A stretch of 64,000 bases of DNA from the NCBI GenBank assembly GCA_965218625.1, contig CBDCLG010000012.1, forward strand, positions 62,001 to 126,000, given 5' to 3'. The DNA is from Bin5 sp965218625. Its GTDB lineage: Bacteria; Chloroflexota; Anaerolineae; Caldilineales; Caldilineaceae. The notes below the pieces were generated by a model. It was given only the letters and a program-made list of their open reading frames with translations, was not told the DNA's origin and did not search any database. Of this stretch, positions 1 through 9,271 are shown in pieces (position 1 is the first letter of the stretch; each line of letters opens with the position of its first letter). Position numbers and translations under genes: made by a program.

Positions 1-2671
1 TTTCGCTGCCGCCGAAGGGTCGGAGATAGGCTTTCCAGCCCTGGTCGAATGCGTCGGTCAGGACGAGCCAGCCGCGGTCGCTCAGATTGATGTCGATGAA
101 GACGTTGTTGGCGGTGTAGCGGCTGATCGAGGTGTCGGCGACCTGCGGGCTGGAGGGCGTGAGTGCGTTTTCGGCCGCCGGGGCCTCTTCGATGAAGACA
201 GTGCGGCGCAGGTCGGCTTCGAGGAGAGGTTGTTGCTCTGGCGGGAGGACAAGAGCTTCGGCGGCGATGAAGGCACGAGGGAAGGCCTCCAGATTCTGGT
301 AGGCTCTTACGGCGCCGTCCTCGTAGACCTTATTCCAGGTGTCGGTGTTGGGTATTACGAGTTCGGAGAGAATGTAGTGGACGCCGAGGAGATCCAGCAG
401 CGGGTTTTCGAGTGTGGCGTATGGGTTGCCGCCATTGGCAGGCGTGCCGGTAGCATAGATTGGAGCGATGCGGTTGAAGAAAAGCTCATCGCTCTGGTCA
501 GCGATTCGATTCATCAAGGCTACGTACTGACCGGTGATAATCGAATCGTAGCCGCGGATGTCCTGCCAGCCGTAGTACATGCCGACGTTGGCGTTGAACG
601 TCTTGCTGCCGGGCTCGTCGAAGGTGGTGAAGCGGAATGGAGCAAAGTGAATCTGAGGATCCGAGCCTGCGCCCTCCCTCTGATTGATGAACCGGACCAC
701 CGGCGGAACGGTTTCCAGGGGTGAGAGGGAAGAAAGCGAGGTGGGATTGAAGGCGCCGTGGACAGAGAAGAGATCGAGAAAGAGAACAGCAATGAAGGCA
801 CAGGGAAGGAGGGCGGCAACGCGCGTCTCTCCTGTTCGCTTGAGAGGAATGCCTGCGGCCTCCGTGCTGAGGGATGCCTCCTGTTTCCTGCGCGTCAGCT
901 TCCACAGGAGCAGTCCGCTGACCGCGGCCAAAATGCCAAGGCGGGTCAGCCCGACGCTTTGATAGCCCCAGAACATTCGCCCGTCGGCAAAGGCCGACTG
1001 CGCCAGGTCGGAGCCTTCCACGACGCGCTGCGCCAGGTTAACGAAGGGGCCGGGAAGGAAATAGGAAGTGACCACGGCCAGGATGGCGGCAAGCCCGGAA
1101 CCGACGAACAGGTATGAGAAGAGGAAGATCGATGTTTTGGATGAAATGCGGAGGCGGCCAAGCCCAAGAGACAACTGGCCGCCGTCCGGGGAGCGGAGGG
1201 AGAGCCCCTGTTCCAAGCCGATTCCACCAAGAGCGGCCATCGCCAAGGTAAAAGGGAAGACCCAACGGAAGGGACTGTGGAGTTGATTCCAGCCGGGCAG
1301 TCCGTAGAACAGCAGGGCGTACAAGGGTGTGCCGAAAGCGAAAAGCAAGGACAGCAAGGCCAGCGCGGAGAATAGAATTGTGGGAACGCGCAGTGACTGC
1401 CAAGGGGCGCGTTGCTCGCCGGAACTGCCTTTTTTGGCCGCTCCTGACGCCCGCGAGAAGGCGACAACGACCGCCAGCGCAGCCAGCGCCCAAGTGCCGA
1501 CACCGACGTAGGTGCCCCCCTCGACGTAGTTCTTGATACCCCAAAAGATCGTATCGATTGGCTCTCCCAGCCGATTGACCGTCACCGGTCTCCATCGCAT
1601 GGCCCAGAGGTCAAACCAGTGGTGATGGCTGGGGTTGCCGAAAATGTCAGGCAGAGCAAGTGTTAGAATGTGCCGAGTTGGCAAAGACCAGCCGACGACC
1701 TGCTGGTAGGGGGCGGAGCCTTCCCGGAAGTTCTGCGCCACGAATTCAGAGAGCGGAAGTAGCTGCACTGCCCCGATGGCGAGGCCAAGAACTGCCAGCA
1801 ACAGGAGCCAGGCGGAGGTTTTCGCAAGCGCGGGCAAGATTCGAGCGGAGGGTTGTTCAGGTTTACGCGCTGGTCGCGACTCCACGGGGCAGCGCTCTTG
1901 ATCGGTCTGGGCGGGGGGCGGGAATCTACGCCACGCAACGAACAGCCTGGTGGCCGTGTAGAGTCCGGCCACGAGCAGCGTATAGTAAAGAAATTCCGGG
2001 TGGCCTGCCAGTGCGACCAGCCCAATTACAGCTGCGCCCGCCACTACGTAAGGAATCGGGCGGAAGCCGGCCGCGCCCTTCTCCTCCTGTTTCTGGATCA
2101 CTCGCTCGATTATCGCCAATAGCAGGGGCAGCCAAACAGCAGCGGCCATAATCATTGTGAAGACGACTCTGACGATCAAGAAACCGCTGAACTGGAAGAC
2201 GATGCCGGTGAGAAGGGCGGCAACGGGGCGCAGTTTCAGCGTCCGTCCGAGCGCATAGGCATTGATGCCGGCAATTGCAACCTGAATCGCCGTGAACCAA
2301 CCATAGGCCGCTTCGAGAGGAAGAACGTAGAAGAGGGCGCTGAGAAAGTAGGCGACGCTTGCCAGGCCTGCAGCAAAGAAGGGCATGCCGGTGAAGATTT
2401 GCGGGTTCCAAAGGGGTAGTTCGCCTTGCCCCAAAGTGCGGCGGACATGGAGTTTCCATACGGCGTTGTCGAGCACCAAGTCGCTCAAGAGGGCGTTGTA
2501 GGGAACCGTGTCGGGGCGCAGGGCGCGCCAGGGTTCGAACTGATAGAGGTTGTCGTATGGCAGCATGGTCTTGCTGGTGAACAAGACCGGGCTGAACCAA
2601 AGGAGGGGCAGAACGATTAGCGGCAGGAGGATGAGGAGGCCGCCGCTGCGACGACGTAGCCGATGCATCAT
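1..2671 (-). CDS. YfhO-family polytopic membrane protein (C-terminal end cut by window edge)
   Basis: A reading frame stays open from the ATG at 2671 to the left edge, about 890 codons. Translation begins MMHRLRRRSGG and runs into a hydrophobic segment (residues about 11-29), followed by LPYDNLYQFEPW and LPLWNPQIFTGMPFF. These are typical of the large YfhO/DUF6541-like membrane proteins. The last residues visible contain GWLVLTDAFDQGWKAYL, matching the soluble C-terminal part of YfhO proteins, so little is missing. The start overlaps the stop of the upstream GT2 gene as ATGA, which implies translational coupling. YfhO relatives are linked to glycosylation of cell-surface polymers using lipid-linked sugars. 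The pairing with a polyprenol-phosphate glycosyltransferase supports that role by inference. The exact substrate is unknown. Confidence 0.82.
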   Translation of the reverse strand, partial: MMHRLRRRSGGLLILLPLIVLPLLWFSPVLFTSKTMLPYDNLYQFEPWRALRPDTVPYNALLSDLVLDNAVWKLHVRRTLGQGELPLWNPQIFTGMPFFAAGLASVAYFLSALFYVLPLEAAYGWFTAIQVAIAGINAYALGRTLKLRPVAALLTGIVFQFSGFLIVRVVFTMIMAAAVWLPLLLAIIERVIQKQEEKGAAGFRPIPYVVAGAAVIGLVALAGHPEFLYYTLLVAGLYTATRLFVAWRRFPPPAQTDQERCPVESRPARKPEQPSARILPALAKTSAWLLLLAVLGLAIGAVQLLPLSEFVAQNFREGSAPYQQVVGWSLPTRHILTLALPDIFGNPSHHHWFDLWAMRWRPVTVNRLGEPIDTIFWGIKNYVEGGTYVGVGTWALAALAVVVAFSRASGAAKKGSSGEQRAPWQSLRVPTILFSALALLSLLFAFGTPLYALLFYGLPGWNQLHSPFRWVFPFTLAMAALGGIGLEQGLSLRSPDGGQLSLGLGRLRISSKTSIFLFSYLFVGSGLAAILAVVTSYFLPGPFVNLAQRVVEGSDLAQSAFADGRMFWGYQSVGLTRLGILAAVSGLLLWKLTRRKQEASLSTEAAGIPLKRTGETRVAALLPCAFIAVLFLDLFSVHGAFNPTSLSSLSPLETVPPVVRFINQREGAGSDPQIHFAPFRFTTFDEPGSKTFNANVGMYYGWQDIRGYDSIITGQYVALMNRIADQSDELFFNRIAPIYATGTPANGGNPYATLENPLLDLLGVHYILSELVIPNTDTWNKVYEDGAVRAYQNLEAFPRAFIAAEALVLPPEQQPLLEADLRRTVFIEEAPAAENALTPSSPQVADTSISRYTANNVFIDINLSDRGWLVLTDAFDQGWKAYLRPFGGSE

Positions 2672-3666
2672 GTCGGCGCGTCCGTAGGCACCTTTGGAGG
2701 CTGGTCGGGAGGCTGCACTGGTGAGATGGAAAGCGGGTTGTTCTGCTTGGCGCCAGTCTGCTGCGCCAGGCGGGAGCGGTGACGCCAGAGCAGCTCCCAG
2801 ACGCGCCAGGCCGATTCAAATTTGACGCGCGTATTCATTTTGCTTTGGCCGATGCGGCGGTCTTCGAAGTGGATTGGGAGTTCGATGATGCGGAAGCCAA
2901 GCTTTTCGCAGAGATAGGCCATTTCGACCGTAAAGATGTAGCCGTTGCTGCGGACTGTTTCCAGCCCGAGTTCGTGAAGGGCGGTGCGCCGCCAGAGCTT
3001 GAAGCCGGCGGTCATGTCGCGCACGCGGATTCTCAGGATGGCGCGGCAGTATAGATTTGCCCACCAGCTGAGCAGTCTGCGCAACAGGCTCCAGTCCTTG
3101 TCCAGCGTTCCTCCGGTCACGTAGCGGCTGCCGATAACAACGTCCACGCCGGTGGCGGTGATGACGCCAAGCATCGGGATGATGTAAGCTGGATTGTGGC
3201 TGAAGTCAGCGTCCATTTGCATGACAAATTCGGCGCCGTCTGAGAGCGCGCGGCGAAATCCTTCGATGTAGGCAGTGCCTAACCCGGCCTTATGCAGGCG
3301 ATGGATGACGGTCATGCGGTGTTGGGGGTCGTTATAGCGGCGGGCCAGTTTGTCGGCGAGAGGGCCGGTGCCGTCAGGGGAGTTATCGTCAACGATTACG
3401 ACGCGCAAATTCGTGAGGGGGAGGGCGAACAGAGCGTCTACCAGACCTTCCAGATTGCTGGCCTCGTTGTAGGTCGGCACGACGACAGTCAACTGGCCTG
3501 GCTGGAGGGAAGCGTTTATGTATTCCGTCGCATGACCCGAAGCCGGATTGGCCGACTCTGATTCTCGGCGCGGTGGTGTGCTTTCCGGGCTGCGTTTGGA
3601 TTCGGGATGGTTCACTTTACGGGACCACGCTGTGGGTGTTTTGGCCTGAGTGTCCCGGTCAGGCAT
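2668..3666 (-). CDS. Polyprenol monophosphate mannosyl/glucosyltransferase (GT2, DPM1-like)
   Basis: A 332-residue family 2 glycosyltransferase. The GT-A fold begins at about residue 60 with VVVPTYNEASN; the nucleotide-sugar region has DDNSPDGT (93-100), the metal-binding DAD lies at 152-154, and GSRYVTGG follows at 179-186. This is the dolichol/polyprenol-phosphate mannose synthase pattern. It would move a sugar from a nucleotide donor to polyprenyl phosphate at the inner membrane face. No C-terminal membrane domain is present. The frame is open for 86 more codons upstream, but the ATG at 3666 is preferred because the upstream part has no family similarity. The first 55 residues are charged, Pro/Ser-rich and probably disordered. 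The stop overlaps the YfhO-like start, so the lipid-linked sugar may feed that partner. Confidence 0.88.
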   Translation of the reverse strand: MPDRDTQAKTPTAWSRKVNHPESKRSPESTPPRRESESANPASGHATEYINASLQPGQLTVVVPTYNEASNLEGLVDALFALPLTNLRVVIVDDNSPDGTGPLADKLARRYNDPQHRMTVIHRLHKAGLGTAYIEGFRRALSDGAEFVMQMDADFSHNPAYIIPMLGVITATGVDVVIGSRYVTGGTLDKDWSLLRRLLSWWANLYCRAILRIRVRDMTAGFKLWRRTALHELGLETVRSNGYIFTVEMAYLCEKLGFRIIELPIHFEDRRIGQSKMNTRVKFESAWRVWELLWRHRSRLAQQTGAKQNNPLSISPVQPPDQPPKVPTDAPT

Positions 3667-3731
3667 TGCGGCCGGTCTTTCGCCGGGACAAAAAAGGGGG
3701 CTGATTCGCGATGGGCATCTGAACACGGCTA

Positions 3732-3760
3732 TTGCCAATCTGCCACGAGATCGATATACT
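3732..3760 (+). promoter_or_regulatory. Sigma-70-type promoter for the SH3b lipoprotein gene
   Basis: TTGCCA at 3732-3737 and TATACT at 3755-3760 are separated by exactly 17 bp. The downstream ATG at 3886 would have a leader of about 120 nt. Seen in sequence; activity is inferred. Confidence 0.55.
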
Positions 3761-3885
3761 GGAAAAGTTAGGATTGGATTTTTTTCGGCACTTTCTTCGG
3801 CGGCCGTTTCGGCGGCTGCGGCCGGTTCCTCATTGGCGCACGACAGACACAATTGCCCGTACAACTGACAGGGGCGAGTCAACAT

Positions 3886-5025
3886 ATGAAATGCAGCGAC
3901 AACCGGAAGGGCGGACCGACTCAATTGTTACACAGAGAAATATACATCAACAGAGCCGGGGCGAAAAGAAGCCACGTGTGTGCACTCCTAGCCGTCGTGC
4001 TCCTGCTGGCGGGTTGCGAGCCGATTACAGAGGAGGGGCCGGTGCCTGAGCCGACGCCGACACCGACGCCGGTGGCTGTCGAGGAGGAGCAGGTTGTGCT
4101 GCCGCCTGGGATCCTGATGCTTGAGGCTGAAAGCATGGGCAGAGAAATTGGGGAGGGAGGCGAGAGCGTCGACGGCGAGGCCGAGGGGCCGCGACAAGCA
4201 ACGGTGCGGATCAACAAGGGGAAGGCAAACATCCGCGGCGGTCCCAGCACAGATTTTGACGTCGTGGCCAATGCGGTGGAAGGCGACGCTTTCGCGACAA
4301 CCGGCAGGACTGAAGATGGCTGGTGGCAGATCTGTTGTGTTGCGGGTCCTGACGATAGCGCCGGCGAGGCGACTCGAATGGCCTGGCTTTCGGAGATAGT
4401 GGTGGAGCCTGACGAGATTGCCGCGGCATTGCCGGTCGTGGGGCCATTGTTTCCTGACGACCTGACGGCTGTCTGGGACATTCAATACGAGTGCGGGTCG
4501 CGGCGCTGTGCAGTGAGCGCGTGTGCGGCCGTCTCGCGAACAGAGGTGCTTGACAACAGCGATCCGCGATGGTTGGAGATAAACCGGATTGTGGCGTGGG
4601 AAGGGGCTTGCGGGGAAGACTCCACCTGGCCGCACCAGATCGACCGGCTTGAAGGCACAGAGCGCTATCCCAACAGTACGGGCCTGTTTTTCTTCAATTA
4701 CTGGGCAGGCCCGCGCCCCGGCGAAGCGAACGCTCTGTTCCGTTTGGGCACGGGGGAGGAGATCGAGGCCTGGTGCAGCGGCGAGCAGGAAGCGGAAGTC
4801 CTGGAAGACAGTGGCTGGACGACGGTCTATAGCGGGTTGACGTGCCATGACGTGCGGTCAGGGATGCTTGTTTCGATGCAGTATACCAAACGGTGGTTTT
4901 TCACGGGAGAGTTTGAGGGAGACCGGTACGAGCGGGCCTACTTCGGCGATTTCGAGATCTATAGGGTAAAGCTGGAGCAAACGAACGCGCGGCTCGGCGT
5001 CATCAATGCGAGGGCGCCCGAGTAG
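3886..5025 (+). CDS. Secreted lipoprotein with bacterial SH3 domain and Cys-rich C-terminal region
   Basis: 379 residues from the ATG at 3886; a TTG 33 nt upstream also keeps the frame open. An unusually long basic N-region (30 residues) precedes a hydrophobic core ending LLLAGC, a good lipobox with Cys44 as the lipidated residue. A Thr-Pro linker follows. Residues about 105-165 (ATVRINKGKANIRGGPS, then DGWWQICC) form a bacterial SH3 domain, which commonly binds cell-wall peptides or polysaccharides. The C-terminal half (about 180-379) matches no family I can name and contains a Cys cluster (YECGSRRCAVSACAAV). The gene stands alone, divergent from the GT2/YfhO pair. A surface-anchored wall-binding protein is likely; the catalytic role, if any, is unknown. 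Confidence 0.75.
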   Translation: MKCSDNRKGGPTQLLHREIYINRAGAKRSHVCALLAVVLLLAGCEPITEEGPVPEPTPTPTPVAVEEEQVVLPPGILMLEAESMGREIGEGGESVDGEAEGPRQATVRINKGKANIRGGPSTDFDVVANAVEGDAFATTGRTEDGWWQICCVAGPDDSAGEATRMAWLSEIVVEPDEIAAALPVVGPLFPDDLTAVWDIQYECGSRRCAVSACAAVSRTEVLDNSDPRWLEINRIVAWEGACGEDSTWPHQIDRLEGTERYPNSTGLFFFNYWAGPRPGEANALFRLGTGEEIEAWCSGEQEAEVLEDSGWTTVYSGLTCHDVRSGMLVSMQYTKRWFFTGEFEGDRYERAYFGDFEIYRVKLEQTNARLGVINARAPE

Positions 5026-5127
5026 CAGATTGAAATACAGGTGTGGGGTGGGTCTACCGTTGGCGAGCGGGCCCCGCGCGTGCCGGTGGCGTGTGCGCTT
5101 GCCCACATTTCAGTTGCGAACGGTTCG

Positions 5128-6471
5128 TCAGCTGAGAGGCGTAAAGTTCATCTGACACAGGTAGCTGTCAAGCTCTTGTTTCGCCCTGGCGGCGTAGGTT
5201 GCGTAGCGTTGGCGCTTATTGCGCACAGGTTGCGGGAGGGGAGGCAGGAGGCCCATGTTGGCTTTCATGGGCTGGAAATCGGCGGCGGCGGCGTTGGTGA
5301 TGTAGTGGAACAGGGCGCCGCTCATTGAGGGACGCGGTAACTGCATGAGCGGTTGACCGTCGAGTAGGCGCGCCATGTTTATCCCCGCCAGAAGTCCTCC
5401 CAAGGCGCTGCCCACGTACCCCTCGGTGCCGGTGATCTGTCCGGCGAAGAACAGGTCTTCGCGCTGCTTGAACTGCAACGTCGCGCGCAGAAGGGTCGGG
5501 CTGTTGATAAAGGTGTTGCGGTGCATTTGGCCCAGCCGCACGAACTCGGCATTTTGCAGGCCGGGGATTATGCGAAGGATTTCGGCTTGGGCGCCCCACT
5601 TGACGTTTGTCTGGAAGCCAACCAGGTTGTATAGGGTACCGGCCACATTGTCCTGGCGGAGTTGGACGACGGCGTGCGGACGCTGGCCGGTGGTTGGATT
5701 GCGCAGACCTACGGGCCGCATGGGTCCGAAGGCGAGGGCCTCTTTGCCGCGCTGGGCCAGCGCTTCGATCGGCATGCAGCCTTCGAAATAGCGTTCGAGC
5801 TCTTTGTCGGCGCCGGAGAGTTCGATGCGCGGCGCGGCGAGCAACGCGTCGACAAAGGCTTCGTATTGGGCTTGATCGAGAGGACAGTTGAGATAGTCGC
5901 CTTCGTCGGTTCCGGCACTGCCGGATTTGTCCCAACGGTTGCGTCTAAAGGCGATTGTGCGGTCGATGCTTTCGTAAGTGACGATGGGCGCCATTGCGTC
6001 GTAGAAGTAGAGATAGCGGCCTGTCAGCGACTGGACAGCATGCGTCAGGTTGTCGCTGGTCAGGGGACCGGTTGCAAGAATTGTCGGCCCATTGGGAACG
6101 ACGGTCACCTCCTGACGGACCAGTTCAATGTTTGGGTGGTCGGAGATACGGGCGGTAATCTCTGCGGCGAATTCGTCGCGGCCGACGGCGAGCGCCTGTC
6201 CGGCCGGCAAGGCATGTTTGAAGGCCGTGCGGACCACGAAGCTGCCCAGAGTCAACATCTCGTTCTTGAGGATGCCCAGCGCGCGGTCGGGCAGCGTGCT
6301 GCCCATCGAGTTGGAACAGACGAGCTCGGCGAGGCGGTCTGTCGCGTGGGCGGGCGTAGGGCGCGTAGGACGCATCTCAAACAGGCGCACGGGGATGCCG
6401 CGCTGCGCGAGTTGCCAGGCAGCTTCCGTGCCAGCGAGTCCACCGCCGACAACTGTAACCGTTTTGCTCAT
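5128..6471 (-). CDS. trmFO: Methylenetetrahydrofolate-tRNA-(uracil-54-C5)-methyltransferase
   Basis: 447 residues, the usual length for TrmFO, which uses 5,10-methylene-THF and FAD to make ribothymidine-54 in the tRNA T-loop. The FAD dinucleotide-binding loop VVGGGLAGTEA starts at residue 7. Family motifs ELVCSNSMGS and the C-terminal GTEGYVGSALGGLLAG are present. The ATG at 6471 places the Rossmann loop at the N-terminus as in characterised enzymes; the open frame continues 69 codons upstream without similarity. It is divergent from the nucleoside phosphorylase gene with about 160 bp between the starts. TrmFO is common in Gram-positives, Chloroflexota and several other phyla that lack SAM-dependent TrmA. 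Confidence 0.95.
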   Translation of the reverse strand: MSKTVTVVGGGLAGTEAAWQLAQRGIPVRLFEMRPTRPTPAHATDRLAELVCSNSMGSTLPDRALGILKNEMLTLGSFVVRTAFKHALPAGQALAVGRDEFAAEITARISDHPNIELVRQEVTVVPNGPTILATGPLTSDNLTHAVQSLTGRYLYFYDAMAPIVTYESIDRTIAFRRNRWDKSGSAGTDEGDYLNCPLDQAQYEAFVDALLAAPRIELSGADKELERYFEGCMPIEALAQRGKEALAFGPMRPVGLRNPTTGQRPHAVVQLRQDNVAGTLYNLVGFQTNVKWGAQAEILRIIPGLQNAEFVRLGQMHRNTFINSPTLLRATLQFKQREDLFFAGQITGTEGYVGSALGGLLAGINMARLLDGQPLMQLPRPSMSGALFHYITNAAAADFQPMKANMGLLPPLPQPVRNKRQRYATYAARAKQELDSYLCQMNFTPLS

Positions 6472-6630
6472 TAGTCGCCCCGGAGCGAAAGTTTCAGGCA
6501 AATGTGACTGCATGGCTGCCGGCCACCGAAAGGCACCGCCGTGGACCTGATTTATCGACAGGCGTCCAGGCCGGCCGTCGCAGCAGATGAAAGTGTACCA
6601 TCGACAGGGAGAGCGCCCAAGAAACCGGAT

Positions 6631-8007
6631 ATGAACGCAGTCGATCTGATCACAAAGAAACGGGATGGCGGAGAGCATAGCAGGGATGAGCTACGATTCC
6701 TGATGGAGGGGGTTGTCGAGGAGAATATCCCCGACTATCAGCTGGCCGCGTGGGCGATGGCCGTCTATTTTCAGGGGATGACGCCTGCCGAGGCAACGGC
6801 GCTGACGCAGGCGATGGCCGCGAGCGGCGAGACGTTGGACCTGCAGGGGCTTGCGCCGGCCGGACAGCTGATCGTGGATAAACACTCGAGCGGGGGCGTG
6901 GGTGACAAAACGACGCTGACGGTGGGACCGATTGTGGCGGCATGCGGGCTGCCGGTAGGGAAGATGAGCGGGCGGGGCCTCAGCTTTTCGGGTGGAACAA
7001 TCGATAAGCTGGAGGGCATACCTGGCTGGAGCGCGAGTTTGAGCATGGCGCAGTTCCGGAGCCAGCTGCGGGAGGTAGGGTTGGTGGTGGCAGCACAGAC
7101 GGCGACGCTGGCGCCTGCGGACCAACGGCTCTACGCGTTGCGGGACGTCACAGGCACGGTTCCCAGCTTGCCGCTGATCGCCGGCAGCATTATGAGCAAG
7201 AAGTTGGCGGCCGGCGCGGACGGCATCGTGTTGGACGTAAAGTGCGGACGCGGGGCGTTCATGGAAACCCGATCTCTGGCCAGGGAGCTGGCCCAGCTGA
7301 TGGTCTCGATCGGTCGCGACGCCGGTCGCGGGGTGACGGCGCTGATAACGGCGATGGAGCAGCCATTGGGGCAGGCAGTGGGCAATATCCTGGAGGTGCG
7401 CGAAGCGATTGACACGCTTCACGGCAGGGGGCCGCAGGACTTCCAGGATTTGACTGAGGCAGTGGCGATCGAGATGCTTTTGCTGGGTGATGCGACGTTG
7501 CGGAGGCTGCAGGACGCGAGCGGGAAGGAGGCCGCTCTGGCTGCGGCCGGCGACAGGGTGAAAGGGGTCATCGATTCTGGCGCAGCATTCGCCAAGTTTG
7601 TCGAATTTGTGGTTGCCCAGGGCGGCGAAGAAGAAAGCGTGGCTGAGCCGGAGCGGTTGGCGGCCGCCCCTGTCGTACTGGAGGTGCGGGCAGAGCGGGA
7701 GGGCGTCATTCGCGCCCTGGATGCGCGCGCAGTCGGAATGGCGGTTGTGGGGCTGGGCGGGGGCAGGCAGAAAAAGGGAGACTCGATCGACCACAGAGTG
7801 GGCGTGGTCGTGGCGGCCAAGGTGGGAGAGCAGGTCGGTGATGGGGACCTGCTGCTTACCGTGCATGCTGCCGACGGCGGGTCTGCTAAAACAGCGGCCT
7901 CTCAGCTAAGTCAGGCGTACACAGTTGCCGAAGAGGTGGAGGGTTCCGCTGAAGGTAAGCCTGGCTCGTTCGGACCGCCCATTGTACTGGAACGAATTAC
8001 CAGCTGA
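6631..8007 (+). CDS. Thymidine / pyrimidine-nucleoside phosphorylase
   Basis: 458 residues. The family signature KHSSGGVGDKTTL at 84-96, followed by GKMSGRGLSFSGGTIDKLE (110-128), identifies the phosphate and substrate site of the thymidine/pyrimidine nucleoside phosphorylases. The enzyme splits (deoxy)pyrimidine nucleosides into base and (deoxy)ribose-1-phosphate for salvage. The C-terminal alpha/beta domain (about 340-440) is complete. The ATG at 6631 (MNAVDLITKKRDG) matches the family N-terminus; an in-frame ATG at 6541 would add 30 unrelated residues. Its 3' end overlaps the convergent GT4 gene by 11 bp. DeoA and Pdp cannot be told apart here, so no symbol is given. Confidence 0.93.
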   Translation: MNAVDLITKKRDGGEHSRDELRFLMEGVVEENIPDYQLAAWAMAVYFQGMTPAEATALTQAMAASGETLDLQGLAPAGQLIVDKHSSGGVGDKTTLTVGPIVAACGLPVGKMSGRGLSFSGGTIDKLEGIPGWSASLSMAQFRSQLREVGLVVAAQTATLAPADQRLYALRDVTGTVPSLPLIAGSIMSKKLAAGADGIVLDVKCGRGAFMETRSLARELAQLMVSIGRDAGRGVTALITAMEQPLGQAVGNILEVREAIDTLHGRGPQDFQDLTEAVAIEMLLLGDATLRRLQDASGKEAALAAAGDRVKGVIDSGAAFAKFVEFVVAQGGEEESVAEPERLAAAPVVLEVRAEREGVIRALDARAVGMAVVGLGGGRQKKGDSIDHRVGVVVAAKVGEQVGDGDLLLTVHAADGGSAKTAASQLSQAYTVAEEVEGSAEGKPGSFGPPIVLERITS

Positions 8008-9205
8008 GGTCTTGTCGCTGGGCGAGCACAGCCTTGTAGGTATCCAAGGTTGAGGCGGCGATGATGCGCCAGTCGTAAGAGCGAATGACCTCCCGCATCC
8101 CGCGCGCCCGCATCGCCTGGGCCTGGACGGGGTCGGAAAAGAGTTGATCGACTGCCCAGACGATGCTGTCGGGGTCATCGGCGACAGAGGTAAGGCCGGT
8201 GCGGTGGTGGTCGACGACTTCGCCCAGTCCACCGACATCGCTGGCGATCACGTTGCAGCCGGCGGCCATCGCCTCGAGGGCGACGATGCCGAACGGTTCA
8301 TACAGGCTGGGGAAGACTGCTGCGTCGACGGCGCGATAGAGGCAGTTTCGGGTTTCACTGTCGATAAATCCCAGCAGTTCCACGGCCTCTCCGATGTGCA
8401 GCTCATCGACGAGAGGCTGCATCTGTTCGCTGTTTTTGCCGGCCACGAGCAGGCGCAGGTCGGGGTATTTCCAGCGCAAAGGGGGGAGGGCGCGCAGGAG
8501 GACCTGCACGCCTTTTTCGGGGGTGATTCGTCCGATAAAGAAGAGCAGTTTTTCACCGTGGGGCGCGTAGCGGGCGCGTAGTTCCTGGACGCGCTCTTCC
8601 GAGCAGGCCCGAAAGGGCGCGATATCAACGCCGTTGGGGATGAGCGTAACTTTGTCGAGGGGCACGTCGAAGTATCTGCCCAATTCGCCGGCCATGTAGG
8701 CGCTGCAGACGATAATACGCCAGGCTTCGAAGCAGACCTGCCACTCGAGCTGATTGATGCGGTGGCTGGTCTCGTTGGGTACGTGGGAGTGGTGCCGGCC
8801 GCGTTCGGTGGCGTGGACCGTGACGATGAGGGGGACTTTCCAGTCGTGCTTCAGCACGATGCCGGCGGAGGCGGTCAGCCATTCGTGGACGTGGACGAGA
8901 TCGTAGGGTGCATGGTTGTGCAGTTCGCGGGCTTTTGCCTCGAGATAACGATTGTTGTCGATGACGCTATTGAAGAGATCGAGGGGATTGACGGAAGGCG
9001 TTTCAACACGATGGATGGTCACATTGTCGGAGAGGTGTTCGGTTTCGGGCGCGTAGCCGCTGAGGGGGGTCAGCAGGTCCAGGTGGAGGGGCGCGCTGTC
9101 TTGGGCGGCGATGTCGACAAAGGCCTGGACAAACTCGGCAACGTGTTTCCCGATGCCGCCGACGACATTTGGTGGATACTCCCAGGAGATTACGAGAAGA
9201 CGCAT
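7997..9205 (-). CDS. Family 4 glycosyltransferase, glycogen-synthase-like
   Basis: 402 residues. The N-terminal Rossmann domain opens MRLLVISWEYPPN followed by GGIGKH, the pattern of the glycogen/starch-synthase-like GT4 group. The C-terminal domain has IPNGVD, FIGRITPEKG, and the E-x7-E donor motif EPFGIVALE (Glu303 and Glu311). The likely reaction is alpha-glucosyl transfer from ADP/UDP-glucose or glucose-1-phosphate-derived donors; the acceptor is unknown. The ATG at 9205 is chosen because it begins the beta1 strand; an ATG 51 nt upstream is possible. It is the last gene in a minus-strand run after mltG and a lipoprotein. It converges on the nucleoside phosphorylase gene with an 11-bp overlap, leaving no room for a terminator. 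Confidence 0.88.
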   Translation of the reverse strand: MRLLVISWEYPPNVVGGIGKHVAEFVQAFVDIAAQDSAPLHLDLLTPLSGYAPETEHLSDNVTIHRVETPSVNPLDLFNSVIDNNRYLEAKARELHNHAPYDLVHVHEWLTASAGIVLKHDWKVPLIVTVHATERGRHHSHVPNETSHRINQLEWQVCFEAWRIIVCSAYMAGELGRYFDVPLDKVTLIPNGVDIAPFRACSEERVQELRARYAPHGEKLLFFIGRITPEKGVQVLLRALPPLRWKYPDLRLLVAGKNSEQMQPLVDELHIGEAVELLGFIDSETRNCLYRAVDAAVFPSLYEPFGIVALEAMAAGCNVIASDVGGLGEVVDHHRTGLTSVADDPDSIVWAVDQLFSDPVQAQAMRARGMREVIRSYDWRIIAASTLDTYKAVLAQRQDLSW

Positions 9206-9271
9206 TGTGAACTCTTTGGCCGCAAATTGGGGGCCAGGCGGGTCAAGTGGCTGCACGGACCCGACGGGGGA

